The notes: generated from the letters alone by a model not told the origin. Counted from the first letter of the stretch, positions 8,013 to 17,154 are shown. The stretch is 64,000 bases of DNA from UBA4417 sp031550085 (GCA_031550085.1 JAVBOY010000029.1:18627-82626), one strand, 5' to 3'. Program-made: numbers and translations.

Positions 8013-9905
8013 ATGATACGAAAAAACGGCAATTCGCCCCGAAAGAGTTCTTCAAACTCGCCCAAATCAAACTCAAAATCCGGTAAACCCAAACAAACAA
8101 AAAAGCGTTCTTTTGAAGAATCCGGCGAACGGCCACGCCGCAGCACTACCACTCGTTCGCGCAACGACTCCTTTTCTTTTGACGAAAAGCCCAAGCGCAG
8201 CTACAAAAAATCGGTTGACAATTTTGACGAAAAACCGCGCCGTAGCAGCAGCACCCGTTCACGTGGCGATTCCCTTTCTTTTGACGAAAAGCCCAAGCGC
8301 AGCTACAAAAAGTCATTTGACAGTTTTGACGAAAAACCGCGCCGTAGCAGCAGCGCCCGTTCACGTGGCGATTCCCTTTCTTTTGACGAAAAGCCCAAGC
8401 GCAGCTACAAAAAATCATTTGACAGTTTTGACGAAAAACCGCGCCGTAGCAATAGCACTCGTTCGCGCAACGACTCCTTTTCTTTTGATGAAAAGCCCAA
8501 GCGCAGCTACAAAAAATCATTTGACAGCTTTGACGAAAAACCGCGCCGTAGCAATAGCACTCGTTCGCGCAACGAATCTTTGTCTTTTGACGAAAAGCCC
8601 AAGCGCAGTTATAAAAAATCGGTTGACAATTTTGAAGAGAAACCGCGCCGCAGCAGTATCACGCGTTCGCGCAACGACTCCCTTTCTTTTGACGAAAAGC
8701 CCAAGCGCAGCTACAAAAAATCATTTGACAATTTTGAGGAAAAACCACGCCGTAGCAGTACCACGCGTTCGCGCAACGACTCCCTTTCTTTTGACGAAAA
8801 GCCCAAGCGCAGCTATAAAAAATCGGTTGACAGTTTTGAGGAAAAACCACGCCGTAGCAATACGACCCGTTCGCGCAACGATTCTCTTTCCTTTGACGAA
8901 AAGCCCAAGCGTAGCTACAGAAAGTCATTTGAGGATTCTGAAGAAAGACCGCGCCGCAGCAGTACCACCCGTTCGCGCAACGATTCCCTTTCTTTTGACG
9001 AAAAACCCAAGCGTAGCTACAATAAATCGTTTGACAATTTTGACGAAAAACCGCGCCGTAGCAGTACGACCCGTTCGCGCAACGATTCCCTTTCCTTTGA
9101 CGAAAAGCCCAAGCGCAGCTATGGCAGCCGTTCTGTTAGCGAAAAACCCTCTTTTTCCGCATCCAAAAAATCGTCTGCCAAAAAGCCAAAGGGAGATTTA
9201 ATTCGGCTGAATAAATTTATCGCCAATGCCGGCATTTGTTCACGCCGCGAAGCCGACGATTTTATCCTGGCCGGAGTGATCAAAGTCAACGGGAAAGTAG
9301 TTACCGAATTGGGAACGAAGGTTTCGCCCTCCGATAAAGTGCAGTACGAAGACCATACCTTGCGCAGTGAACGCATGGTATATATACTGCTTAACAAACC
9401 CAAAGGATATATTACTACGATGGACGATCCGTATGAACGCAAAACGGTAATGTCCCTGGTACAGGAGGCCTGCAAAGAACGTATTTATCCCGTAGGCCGT
9501 TTAGACCGCAATACGACCGGTTTGCTTTTGTTTACCAATGACGGGGAAATGGCAAAGAACCTCACACACCCCAAACACGGTGTTCGCAAAGTATATTATG
9601 TGGAATTGGACCGAAGCATCGGTAAAACGGAACTGGAAACCATTGCGAAGGGCATTGAATTGGATGACGGCCTGATCACCGTAGATGCGGTTTCGTATGC
9701 CGAAGGCGGGAAAAAGAACGAATTGGGAATCGAGTTGCATTCGGGTAAAAACCGCGTGGTTCGCCGCATTTTTGAATCGTTGAATTATGAGGTAGTCAAA
9801 CTCGACCGGATGACTTTTGCCGGATTGACCAAGAAAGATTTACCCCGTGGACATTGGCGTTTCTTAACGGAAAAGGAAGTTAATTTCCTGAAAATGATCA
9901 AATAA
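8013..9905 (+). CDS. RluB/RsuA-family pseudouridine synthase with long repeat N-terminus
   Basis: Probable rRNA pseudouridine synthase (RluB-like, 23S). The C-terminal 240 residues are a standard enzyme: an S4 RNA-binding domain (RLNKFIANAGICSRREADD) and a catalytic domain with GRLDRNTTGLLLFTNDG, whose Asp is the nucleophile. Before it lie about 370 residues made almost entirely of ten 34-residue repeats rich in Arg, Lys, Ser, Asp and Glu, expected to be disordered and RNA-binding. Repeat- or RG-rich N-terminal extensions are known in Bacteroidetes members of the family; this one is long and very regular. Start at ATG 8013 because the alternative TTG 7995 lies in the promoter element. Confidence 0.9.
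   Translation: MIRKNGNSPRKSSSNSPKSNSKSGKPKQTKKRSFEESGERPRRSTTTRSRNDSFSFDEKPKRSYKKSVDNFDEKPRRSSSTRSRGDSLSFDEKPKRSYKKSFDSFDEKPRRSSSARSRGDSLSFDEKPKRSYKKSFDSFDEKPRRSNSTRSRNDSFSFDEKPKRSYKKSFDSFDEKPRRSNSTRSRNESLSFDEKPKRSYKKSVDNFEEKPRRSSITRSRNDSLSFDEKPKRSYKKSFDNFEEKPRRSSTTRSRNDSLSFDEKPKRSYKKSVDSFEEKPRRSNTTRSRNDSLSFDEKPKRSYRKSFEDSEERPRRSSTTRSRNDSLSFDEKPKRSYNKSFDNFDEKPRRSSTTRSRNDSLSFDEKPKRSYGSRSVSEKPSFSASKKSSAKKPKGDLIRLNKFIANAGICSRREADDFILAGVIKVNGKVVTELGTKVSPSDKVQYEDHTLRSERMVYILLNKPKGYITTMDDPYERKTVMSLVQEACKERIYPVGRLDRNTTGLLLFTNDGEMAKNLTHPKHGVRKVYYVELDRSIGKTELETIAKGIELDDGLITVDAVSYAEGGKKNELGIELHSGKNRVVRRIFESLNYEVVKLDRMTFAGLTKKDLPRGHWRFLTEKEVNFLKMIK
8127..9122 (+). repeat. Coding tandem repeat, 102-bp unit, ten copies
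   Basis: Nine full copies and one 26-codon partial copy of a 102-bp (34-codon) unit. The unit pattern begins E(K/R)PRRS, continues TRSRxDSLSFDEK and PKRSYKKS, and ends FDxFD/E. The period is a multiple of three with no indels. Differences between copies are mainly single substitutions (for example RGDS in copies 2-3, RNDS elsewhere), as expected from recent unequal recombination or slippage. Confidence 0.95.
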
Positions 9906-9949
9906 AAAAATTCTGCAGAAAAAATATTCCGACTTTGCGAAAAAAAAGA

Positions 9950-9979
9950 TTGCAGGTACAAATGAAATTGCTACATTTG
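9950..9979 (+). promoter_or_regulatory. Promoter of tRNA-Leu(CAA)
   Basis: TTG at 9950-9952, a 19-nt spacer and TACATTTG at 9972-9979 match the Bacteroidetes housekeeping consensus. The predicted start is about 10 nt before the tRNA. Confidence 0.8.
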
Positions 9980-9995
9980 CAGCCTCCATTTCGAT

Positions 9996-10079
9996 GCCTC
10001 GGTGGCGGAATTGGTAGACGCGTCGGTCTCAAAAACCGATGGGAGTGATCCTGTGCCGGTTCGATCCCGGCCCGAGGTA
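9996..10079 (+). tRNA. tRNA-Leu, anticodon CAA
   Basis: 84-nt class II tRNA. Acceptor GCCTCGG pairs with CCGAGGT (first pair G-U), anticodon stem TCGGT/ACCGA encloses loop CTCAAAA with anticodon CAA (codon UUG). There is a long variable arm, and T arm GCCGG-TTCGATC-CCGGC. Discriminator A; 3' CCA is not encoded. Confidence 0.95.
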
Positions 10080-10081
10080 CA

Positions 10082-10119
10082 AAAAACCCTTGATGATTTT
10101 ATCAGGGGTTTTTGTTTTT
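10082..10119 (+). terminator. Terminator after tRNA-Leu(CAA)
   Basis: 13-bp stem (10082-10094 with 10101-10113, one G-U pair) with a 6-nt loop, followed by TTTTTGTTTTT. Confidence 0.85.
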
Positions 10120-10298
10120 ACCGGTCCTACGGAATCTGTGTTGTTTGATGCAAGTTGTGGGGAAACATACCGGTGATCCGATCAGATTCTTTTGTTTTTC
10201 TTTCTCTTTTGACGGTAAAACCCGGACCTTCCTTATTTTTGCATCACAAAAAACAACATGGGTAATCAAAAGAGCAACACAAGAAATTGTAAGAACTT

Positions 10299-10928
10299 AT
10301 GAAAACAAAAGACGCATTTAAAAATGGAACAAAGTATTTCCGGGAATTATCCGTTGTCGTGGTGGGTATCATTATTACATTTGGACTCAGCAACTGGATT
10401 GGCAACCGCAACGAAAAGAAAGACGTGCAGCGCTATCTGGAGGCGGTAAAGGTGGAGTTGGAAGACAATTTGGTAATTGTGAAAAGACAATTTGAATTTT
10501 ACGATCAGACAGGGAAGCTTGCCCGGTACCTCTTATCTGACGAACCGGAGAAATTGCGAGCAGATAGCCTGGCAAAATATGAAAAGATAAGAGGCTATAT
10601 AGACTATATGACTTATAAAACAAGTTCCTTTGAAATGCTGAAATCATCGGGGGCAATGCGTTTAGTCAAAAATAAAGAACTGCTGAAATCCATGATCGAT
10701 TGTTATCGCCTGATGGAATATACAAAAAATGCTGCAGATAAATACACAGATACAAAATGGAATGAATTAACCAGAGCATTCGTAGATAACGCTGTTCCTA
10801 AGGCGGATTTCGATCTAAGGGAGCCAAAATACAGGCGGCTGTTCAATTTCTTTTCCATAGACATTCAAGGGGAAGGTAATTTTAGAGACTGCGAAAAACA
10901 AATTGAAAAAACCCTGTCGATGTTTTAA
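10299..10928 (+). CDS. Small membrane-anchored protein, DUF6090-like
   Basis: Function unknown. 209 residues with one N-terminal TM helix (about residues 17-33, ELSVVVVGIIITFGLSNW) directly followed by NRNEKKDVQRYLEAVKVEL and a helical, charged body. This plan (FxxxELxVVVxGIxxxFxxxNW then a long helix) resembles the DUF6090 proteins common in Bacteroidetes; the assignment is by eye. TATTTTTG at 10234-10241 is a possible -7 element. The gene is a single unit between the tRNA and convergent priA. Confidence 0.6.
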   Translation: MKTKDAFKNGTKYFRELSVVVVGIIITFGLSNWIGNRNEKKDVQRYLEAVKVELEDNLVIVKRQFEFYDQTGKLARYLLSDEPEKLRADSLAKYEKIRGYIDYMTYKTSSFEMLKSSGAMRLVKNKELLKSMIDCYRLMEYTKNAADKYTDTKWNELTRAFVDNAVPKADFDLREPKYRRLFNFFSIDIQGEGNFRDCEKQIEKTLSMF

Positions 10929-10970
10929 AAGTGCCCATCCATTGTGCAAACGAAAACCTTTTCCGCTTTG

Positions 10971-13496
10971 TTACATGGCATCCACATCAATAACAATCCG
11001 CACCTGCTTGTAAGTCGGTGGCGCCAAAAGTGCTTGAATGCACTGCTGCATTTCGCCTTTGGCTTTAGGAAGCGAAATGCCTTTTTCGAATTTGAGCAAG
11101 ATGTTTTTCAAATATAAGTTGCGAATGCGCGACACCAAAGGGTATTCGGGGCCCAACACACGTTTTCCAAACGATTTCCGGAGCAGTTGCGCCAAATCGG
11201 CCGCTGCATGGTTGACCAAATCGGCGTCCTGATGTTTCAATGTTAAGCGGACGATACGATGAAAAGGCGGGTAAGAAAACTTCTGCCGTTCCAGAATCTG
11301 CGTTTGGTACATAGCCTGGTAATCATGATTTACCACACAGCTCAATACAGGGTGATGAATATTGTAAGCCTGTATCAACACATTTCCTTGCTTGTTTTTT
11401 CGCCCCGAACGTCCGGCTACCTGCGACATTAACTGAAAACTTCGCTCGTACGAACGGAAATCGGGATACGACAACAAACTGTCGGCATTTAAGATACCCA
11501 CCAGGCTGACATTGTCGAAATCCAACCCTTTGGTCACCATTTGAGTTCCAACCAGAATATCGATTTTCTGTTCTTCAAAATCAGAGATTATTTTTTGCAA
11601 GGCATATTTGGAACGCGTGCTGTCCAGATCCATCCGCTGAACCTGGGCCGACGGAAAGAAAATGGATAGCTCTTCCTCTATTTTTTCCGTCCCGAATCCG
11701 TGCATCTGGATTCCGGCATATCCGCAATCGGGACATTTTTCAGGAACATAAAGCGTGAACCCGCAATAGTGGCAGCGCAAATGGTTGGCCTTTTTGTGAT
11801 AAACCAACGAAACATCGCAATGCACACATTGGGGAATCCAATCGCAGTTGGTACAGGCAATGTGCAAGGAAAATCCGCGCCGGTTCTGGAATAAAATCAC
11901 TTGTTCCCGTGCATCCAACGACCGGCCGATGTGATCCAAAAGTTGCTGCGAGAAAATGGATTTCATCTGCTTGCGTTTTGTTTCCTGACGCAAATCCACC
12001 AAATTGATTTCGGGCAGCCGGATTCCTCCGTATCGTTCGTTCAACGACACCAACCCGAATTTATCTTCCACGGCATTGTAATATGTTTCGACCGAAGGCG
12101 TGGCCGAACCCAGTAAAACCTTGGCTTTATGCAAAGAAGCCAGGTAGATCGCCGAATCACGGGCATTGTAACGTGGCGCCGGATCGTATTGCTTGTACGA
12201 CGAATCGTGCTCTTCGTCCACAATGACCAACCCCAGATTTTCGAAAGGCAAAAACAAAGCCGAACGGGCGCCCAGCACCACCTGATAGGGATTCGATTTA
12301 GACCCTTCCGGCAATACGTTTTTCCAAATTTCCACCCGTTCGTTTTCATCATAACGCGAATGGTAAATTCCGATCCGGGAACCGAAATATTTTTGCAAAC
12401 GAGTGATAATCTGTGTGGTTAATGCAATTTCGGGCAATAAATACAACACTTGCTTTCCGGCATCCAGTGTTTCCTGGATCAGACGGATAAAGAGTTCCGT
12501 TTTGCCGCTTCCGGTAACCCCGTGGAGGAGCACGACATTTTTTTCAAGGAACTGGTTCCGGATGGAATCAAACGCATTTTGTTGTATTTCCGAAAAGCGG
12601 ATGTCCTCAATAAGTGAGCTGCTTTGGCGTTGCGTCAGTCGGCTTACCTGCCGTTCTTCCAGGATGAAAACGCCTTTCTTTTCCAATGCCCTGATTGGAA
12701 CGGAGGCCGATTTGATCCGTTTGGAAAGCGCCGGTAAGCTAACATCCCGCAAATCCTCGCTAAGCCACTGCGAAAGATGAATGTATTCGATCAATACTTC
12801 CAGTTGCTTCAAGGCTTTGCGTTCCAGTTCGGAATACAATTTCTGTAATTTCTCTTCATCGCGGTATTCGTCCGAAAGGCATACAAACGTTTCGATTTTC
12901 GGGCGGTAACGTTCTTCGATTTCTTCTTCGGTCGTTACAATTCCTTTCTCGATCAAGGTTTGAATCAGCGGAATGATTTTCAATTGCTCAACTGCACGTA
13001 CGGCTTCTCCCAACGTAATCTTCCCTTGGTTTTGGAGCGTTTGGATGAGGATGATTTGTTTTTCCGAAAAAGTTTCGGCGCTCAAATCGGCATAGGGATT
13101 CAGTTGTATTTTTGATTCACTGGCCAATTTTAAAGCGGCCGGAAGGGCAGCATTCATGACTTCGCCCACCGTACAGCAATAATACGAAGCCATCCATTCC
13201 CAAAACCGGAATTGCCATTCGTTTACAATCGGTTTTGCATCCAAAATAGAAAGAATGTATTTCGGCTCCGTTTCGGGCGGCTTTTGAGTAACGGCGCGTA
13301 CCAAAGCCGTATAGATTTTTTTCTTCCCGAATTGAACCACCACCCGTTGCCCGACGCAAATGCTGTCGTTCAGCTCCAAAGGAACCCTGTACGTAAAAAA
13401 TCCTGCGACCGGAAGGGGCAACAGGACGTTTACGAATAAAGTTTCACGTGTATTTTTCAAAGCAACGGCCGTTTTTTTCTTTGGCAAAAATAGCAT
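10971..13496 (-). CDS. priA: PriA primosomal replication restart helicase
   Basis: 3'-5' DNA helicase that reloads the replisome at stalled forks. 841 residues. Seen: N-terminal fork-binding domain (NVLLPLPVAGFFTYRVP), Walker A GVTGSGKTE, DEEH box (IVDEEHDSSYKQYD), and a zinc-binding insertion with paired cysteines (CTNCDWIPQCVHC, then CHYCGF and CPDCGY). The second helicase domain follows with QVAGRSGR. A TATTTTTG element on the minus strand (13492-13485) lies just inside the annotated start, so translation may begin at the in-frame TTG at 13460 (protein MKNTRETLF). The gene is convergent with the DUF6090-like gene. Confidence 0.95.
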   Translation of the reverse strand: MLFLPKKKTAVALKNTRETLFVNVLLPLPVAGFFTYRVPLELNDSICVGQRVVVQFGKKKIYTALVRAVTQKPPETEPKYILSILDAKPIVNEWQFRFWEWMASYYCCTVGEVMNAALPAALKLASESKIQLNPYADLSAETFSEKQIILIQTLQNQGKITLGEAVRAVEQLKIIPLIQTLIEKGIVTTEEEIEERYRPKIETFVCLSDEYRDEEKLQKLYSELERKALKQLEVLIEYIHLSQWLSEDLRDVSLPALSKRIKSASVPIRALEKKGVFILEERQVSRLTQRQSSSLIEDIRFSEIQQNAFDSIRNQFLEKNVVLLHGVTGSGKTELFIRLIQETLDAGKQVLYLLPEIALTTQIITRLQKYFGSRIGIYHSRYDENERVEIWKNVLPEGSKSNPYQVVLGARSALFLPFENLGLVIVDEEHDSSYKQYDPAPRYNARDSAIYLASLHKAKVLLGSATPSVETYYNAVEDKFGLVSLNERYGGIRLPEINLVDLRQETKRKQMKSIFSQQLLDHIGRSLDAREQVILFQNRRGFSLHIACTNCDWIPQCVHCDVSLVYHKKANHLRCHYCGFTLYVPEKCPDCGYAGIQMHGFGTEKIEEELSIFFPSAQVQRMDLDSTRSKYALQKIISDFEEQKIDILVGTQMVTKGLDFDNVSLVGILNADSLLSYPDFRSYERSFQLMSQVAGRSGRKNKQGNVLIQAYNIHHPVLSCVVNHDYQAMYQTQILERQKFSYPPFHRIVRLTLKHQDADLVNHAAADLAQLLRKSFGKRVLGPEYPLVSRIRNLYLKNILLKFEKGISLPKAKGEMQQCIQALLAPPTYKQVRIVIDVDAM

Positions 13497-13639
13497 AGAA
13501 TTTGTTATATGTCTGTTAACTTCTTTGCGTTTTTGGACTTGGGATTTTCACTTTTCACCAGAGGTATTAACATTTCTTCGTGAAAGAAAGCCGGTTCATA
13601 TGGAAGGAAATTGTACTTTTGAAAGTTAATTTTTTGACA

Positions 13640-14497
13640 ATGAAGAAACTAAAATTCCTGACCGTTTTTCTGTTGCTGCTGACTTTGAGGCCTGCATTCT
13701 CACAGGAAACGGAAGAGGTGGAAAACACGGGGAAAGGATTTGTGATCGGAGTGAATTTTGGGATTTATTTCCCCGGAAAATACACGGCTAATTTTTACAA
13801 CGGATCGGAAAGCAATGACAACAAAATGTCTTATGTAATGGACAATTACACCTGGCGCAATGAAATCAAGAATGCGTTGGGATCTTTTAAATCGGTGGAA
13901 GTAGCCGGGCTTCCCGAAGATATGCACTACAATCCTGTATTTTATCCGGGCTTGCTGATGCAATACAATTTTTCGCGCACGTTTGCCATCGTTTTTGAAT
14001 TCGATTACCTGAAACTGAAAGCGAATGATGCCGTGCTCCTGTATATCGACAAAGAAGATTTCCCAACCAATCCCGAAAGGTACGAAAAGTTGATCCCCAT
14101 CCGTGGCGTTGAAGAACGTGTTTACATCAACCTGGGTGTGAAAAAGATTGTTCCCATTTCCGAAACAATGGACTTTTTTGGGACAGCCGGCTTGAACATC
14201 AACAGCACCAAGGCAAGAAAGAACTTTATTTATGTGGGTGGGACGGAATATTCCCTGATCGATATTTACGGCGGTTATTACCAGCCGGGCGTTTCGCAGG
14301 AATATGCCGTATATCAGGGAGGCATCGGCTGGGGTTTGTGGGGAAGTCTGGGCGCCAGTCTCCATTTCGGAAATTCCGTGCTCGAAACAGGCCTTGATAT
14401 TACCGCCGTACAAGTTCATTTGAACGGTTACGAACGCATCACTCCGGGCGCCGGATTTTTTATCCGATTTTTGTTAAATCCGTTTGACATGATGTAG
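13640..14497 (+). CDS. Secreted beta-barrel-like protein of unknown function
   Basis: 285 residues with a clear Sec signal peptide (KKLKFLTVFLLLLTL, cleavage after PAFSQ). The mature part is rich in alternating aromatic/polar strands with glycine turns (FVIGVNFGIYFPGKY, GFFIRFLLN at the C-terminus), suggesting an outer-membrane beta-barrel. A GTG at 13580 would put 20 residues before the signal peptide, so ATG 13640 is preferred. TACTTTTG at 13614-13621 is a possible -7 element. It ends 8 bp before the LpxR-like lipoprotein gene, so the two form an operon and may both act at the outer membrane. Family not recognised. Confidence 0.7.
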   Translation: MKKLKFLTVFLLLLTLRPAFSQETEEVENTGKGFVIGVNFGIYFPGKYTANFYNGSESNDNKMSYVMDNYTWRNEIKNALGSFKSVEVAGLPEDMHYNPVFYPGLLMQYNFSRTFAIVFEFDYLKLKANDAVLLYIDKEDFPTNPERYEKLIPIRGVEERVYINLGVKKIVPISETMDFFGTAGLNINSTKARKNFIYVGGTEYSLIDIYGGYYQPGVSQEYAVYQGGIGWGLWGSLGASLHFGNSVLETGLDITAVQVHLNGYERITPGAGFFIRFLLNPFDMM

Positions 14498-14505
14498 TGA
14501 CTTTT

Positions 14506-15972
14506 ATGCGACCTCGTTCTCTTCTTTGGCTGGCAATAGTTGGGGTTTTGCTTTTGCAGGCTTGCAAACAGCAAAAAACAAAGGAGATTGGAATGACCGA
14601 ACCATCCGTACAGGTCATAAACGAGAGCGCCATTGTAATTTTATCGAACCACCTTTCGCAAGAAAAAATCCAGAAAGCGATCCCGCAGAATAACCTCCCG
14701 TTTTATCCTGCCGGAAAGCCGGCCGTTGAATTCGAGAAGCGCAACGGAGAGCGGATTTTGTTGGAGCCAAGCAAACTCCAGCCACATTACGACCTGATTC
14801 TTTTTTCTCCCGCCAAAGATCCGATACCCTGTAAATTTTCCGAACTTCCGGCGGTTTATGCACGGTATTTTGAACTTCCCGTTCCGGAAAATGCTAGGGT
14901 AAAAACACGTCCGAAAGCCAAATCCAAAAAAAATATTCAGCGGGCTGTTTCCGGTTCCGGAAAAGATACGGTAAAAGTGGCGGCTTCCCCGGCTAAAAAA
15001 AACCGGGTGATCGTATCGGTACTGGACACCAATTTAAATTCATTAAATCCGCGGGATATTCCTGCGGTTGAATGGGTTACCCATCGAGTGGATGCACGCC
15101 GGATTTTGTTTGCCACATTCGAAAACGACCTGATTACCCCCAAGAATCACGATCGCTACTTTACGAACGGAATCACGCTTGAATTGCAAACGCCTCAGGT
15201 AAAAAGATTTTTTCCCGATTTCAGTTTATTTCCTTTCCGGGAAGATGCTTTTGTACAATACAGCTTCCGTTTGGTTCAAAACATGTATACGCCCAGCGAT
15301 ACGCGTACCGAACCGACGTTGAAAAACGACCGTCCGTATTCATCGTATCTGTATTTGGGTTTCCGTAAAAAAACCAACAGCCTCGAACGCCGGTTGCGAT
15401 TGACCAATGATTTTGGAGCCGGCGTGATCGGTCAATATTCCCCCGGCGCTTATTTTCAGGAGGTCGTTCACAAATTGTTTCCGACCAACGATCCGCCCAA
15501 AGGATGGGAAACTCAAATTAAAACCGATTTTTTGGTGAATTACGGTTTTGCTCTTGAAAAAGGGATTGTTTCGGAGCGGCGATTTTTATTTACAGGCCTG
15601 GCACAAGTGCAGCTTGGGACGCTATACTCCGACATAGGAGCCGGATTCCGTTTTCAAACCGGGGAATTTGAACCGTATTTCGGGTTTCAGGCCAAATCGG
15701 TTTTGAGTAAGTGGCAAGCCTATTTTTTCCTGAACGGGCTTGTAAACTGGGTTGGGTACGATGCCACATTGCAGGGAGGCGTATTCAACAAAAAAAATAT
15801 TTTTGTCCTGAAACCCGATGAAATCGAACGGATTGTATACAAATCCGAACTTGGACTTCATTTTTCTTATGCCGGCTATGGTTTTGAATTTTCAAATACA
15901 CTGTTAAGCCCGGAATACAAAGGCGGCATGTGGCACAATTGGGGACGGATTACCGCCATTGTCCCGTTTTAG
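14506..15972 (+). CDS. Lipoprotein with C-terminal LpxR-type lipid A deacylase domain (DUF2219)
   Basis: LpxR enzymes are outer-membrane barrels that remove the 3'-acyloxyacyl group from lipid A. Here the C-terminal about 300 residues carry family landmarks: FATFENDL then DRYFTNGITLEL, VQNMYTPSDT, RPYSSYLYLGFR and a C-terminal barrel (YAGYGFEFSN). The Asn-Asp pair of FENDL corresponds to active-site residues in characterised LpxR. Unusually, the N-terminus is a lipoprotein signal (LLLQACK) followed by about 190 residues, including a Lys-rich linker, before the barrel. A GTG at 14497 overlapping the previous stop is an alternative start; ATG 14506 better fits the signal. Barrel assignment is good; activity is inferred. 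Confidence 0.75.
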   Translation: MRPRSLLWLAIVGVLLLQACKQQKTKEIGMTEPSVQVINESAIVILSNHLSQEKIQKAIPQNNLPFYPAGKPAVEFEKRNGERILLEPSKLQPHYDLILFSPAKDPIPCKFSELPAVYARYFELPVPENARVKTRPKAKSKKNIQRAVSGSGKDTVKVAASPAKKNRVIVSVLDTNLNSLNPRDIPAVEWVTHRVDARRILFATFENDLITPKNHDRYFTNGITLELQTPQVKRFFPDFSLFPFREDAFVQYSFRLVQNMYTPSDTRTEPTLKNDRPYSSYLYLGFRKKTNSLERRLRLTNDFGAGVIGQYSPGAYFQEVVHKLFPTNDPPKGWETQIKTDFLVNYGFALEKGIVSERRFLFTGLAQVQLGTLYSDIGAGFRFQTGEFEPYFGFQAKSVLSKWQAYFFLNGLVNWVGYDATLQGGVFNKKNIFVLKPDEIERIVYKSELGLHFSYAGYGFEFSNTLLSPEYKGGMWHNWGRITAIVPF

Positions 15973-16680
15973 CCTGGAAAGCTAGGAATAGGAAGGGATA
16001 TAGGTGAATGGTACAAGGTAAAGGGTAAAAGGGAGAAATTGAGGAAGTCGGGGAAAAGGGGTGAAAGGTGAACAGTGAAGTGTGAACAGGTGAATGGTAC
16101 AGGGTTCAGGGTGAAAAAGAGGAAATTGGGGAAAAGGGAAAGTGTATGTTCGGAGATTTTAATTTATTATGATAATAAAATCTAATAATATGCTATTTTA
16201 ATTGCATAGTGTGAAGCGTGAGCATTTGTTGAACTGTTGAATCGTTGAGTTGTTTATTTGTGAAGCGTGAACAGTGAAACGTGAACTGGTTCAAGGTACA
16301 CGGTGAATGGAACAAGGTTTGTTATTCGTTTTTTTGTTCGTTTACTCGTCACCCGTTACCAAACCTCACTTTCAATTTTATTCAGCTTCGCCTCATGAGA
16401 TCGCTTCGCTAAGTTCAATTCTCCATTTTCAATTGAAAAGCCTTCTGCTTTTTCCTTTCTGCTATAAAAGGTTACACAGAGAACCACAGAAGTTTCACAG
16501 GGATCCACGGAGATTTTTGTAACCTCGTCAACCGTAAATTTGTTAACTCGTTACACGTTACTCGTCACTAAAAATCCATTCGTAATTCGTAACTTTTAAT
16601 TCGTAATTCTTTCCGCCTTCTGCTTTCTCCCTTCTGCATTAAACCTCGTTTACTGGTCTACTTGTTAACTAAAAAAGCGC
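15973..16680. repeat. 708-bp gene-free island of word-like repeats
   Basis: No coding region. The left half holds degenerate direct copies of phrases such as GGTGAATGGTACAAGG, GTGAACAGTGAA and GTGAAGCGTGAAC. The right half holds reverse-complement style phrases (CTCGTCACCCGTTACC, GTTACACGTTACTCGTCAC, ATTCGTAATTCGTAAC) and GTTACACAGAGAACCACAG, a phrase type repeated in many environmental Bacteroidetes. The arms could fold into a long imperfect hairpin. Confidence 0.7.
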
Positions 16681-17136
16681 TTAGGATACATAAATATCGA
16701 CAACCGCTTCCTGTGGATTTTGCGCCTTTTCACCGTATACGTCAAAATCCGCCTGATACTGTCTTTCAACACCCGATTGCCAAATGTGGTACCAGGCATT
16801 TCCCACACATTCGGGTAAACTTCCGCTTGCCTGGTAATGCTTATAGGTTGTTTCGGGAATTTCTTTTCCGCTAAACCCTTCCGGAATAAATTCGAGCGAA
16901 CGGACTTTGCAACCCAGCAACGTAGTGTAAGCGCTCCGGTAATCTGATTCATAATCTGTGTATACGCAGTAAATATCGTTACTGACTTTATTGGGAATTT
17001 GGTTTGCGAGGTTTCCACCCAGAAAGCGTTCCCAAAGTTCTCCGATGTCTTTTTGCGATTGCCCGTCGGCATTGGTCGTTCTTACAGCGATTCCAATCAG
17101 TTGGAAAGCAGCTAAATGCGTTGTTTTGAATTCCAT
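16681..17136 (-). CDS. GyrI-like effector-binding domain protein
   Basis: Stand-alone 151-residue GyrI-like (SOUL/effector-binding) domain without a DNA-binding part. Seen: N-terminal FQLIGIAVRTTN, central IYCVYTDYESDYRSAYTTLLG, and an ending in DFDVYGEKAQNPQEAVVDIYVS, the typical closing strand of these domains. The domain binds small hydrophobic ligands in relatives. It lies 18 bp downstream of an AraC-GyrI fusion regulator in the same direction, suggesting a two-gene ligand-sensing unit. The ATG at 17136 is the only good start. An overlapping frame at 16665-17072 shows no family features. Confidence 0.8.
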   Translation of the reverse strand: MEFKTTHLAAFQLIGIAVRTTNADGQSQKDIGELWERFLGGNLANQIPNKVSNDIYCVYTDYESDYRSAYTTLLGCKVRSLEFIPEGFSGKEIPETTYKHYQASGSLPECVGNAWYHIWQSGVERQYQADFDVYGEKAQNPQEAVVDIYVS

Positions 17137-17154
17137 TGGTTTTCCGGTTTTAAT

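Noticed and set aside
8113..9201. A 362-codon open frame in the +1 phase over the RluB repeat region, and long minus-strand frames at 8146-8520 and 8659-8928.
   Set aside because: The 102-bp period is a multiple of three, so one stop-free unit opens every copy in each frame. The products show no domain and the in-phase gene carries a recognised enzyme.
13700..14419. 239-codon open frame antisense to the barrel-like gene.
   Set aside because: It has no signal, domain or promoter; the plus-strand gene has a clear signal peptide and operon context.
16665..17072. Open frame overlapping the GyrI-like gene.
   Set aside because: It is a shadow frame with no family features; the overlapping frame 16681-17136 is a recognisable GyrI domain.
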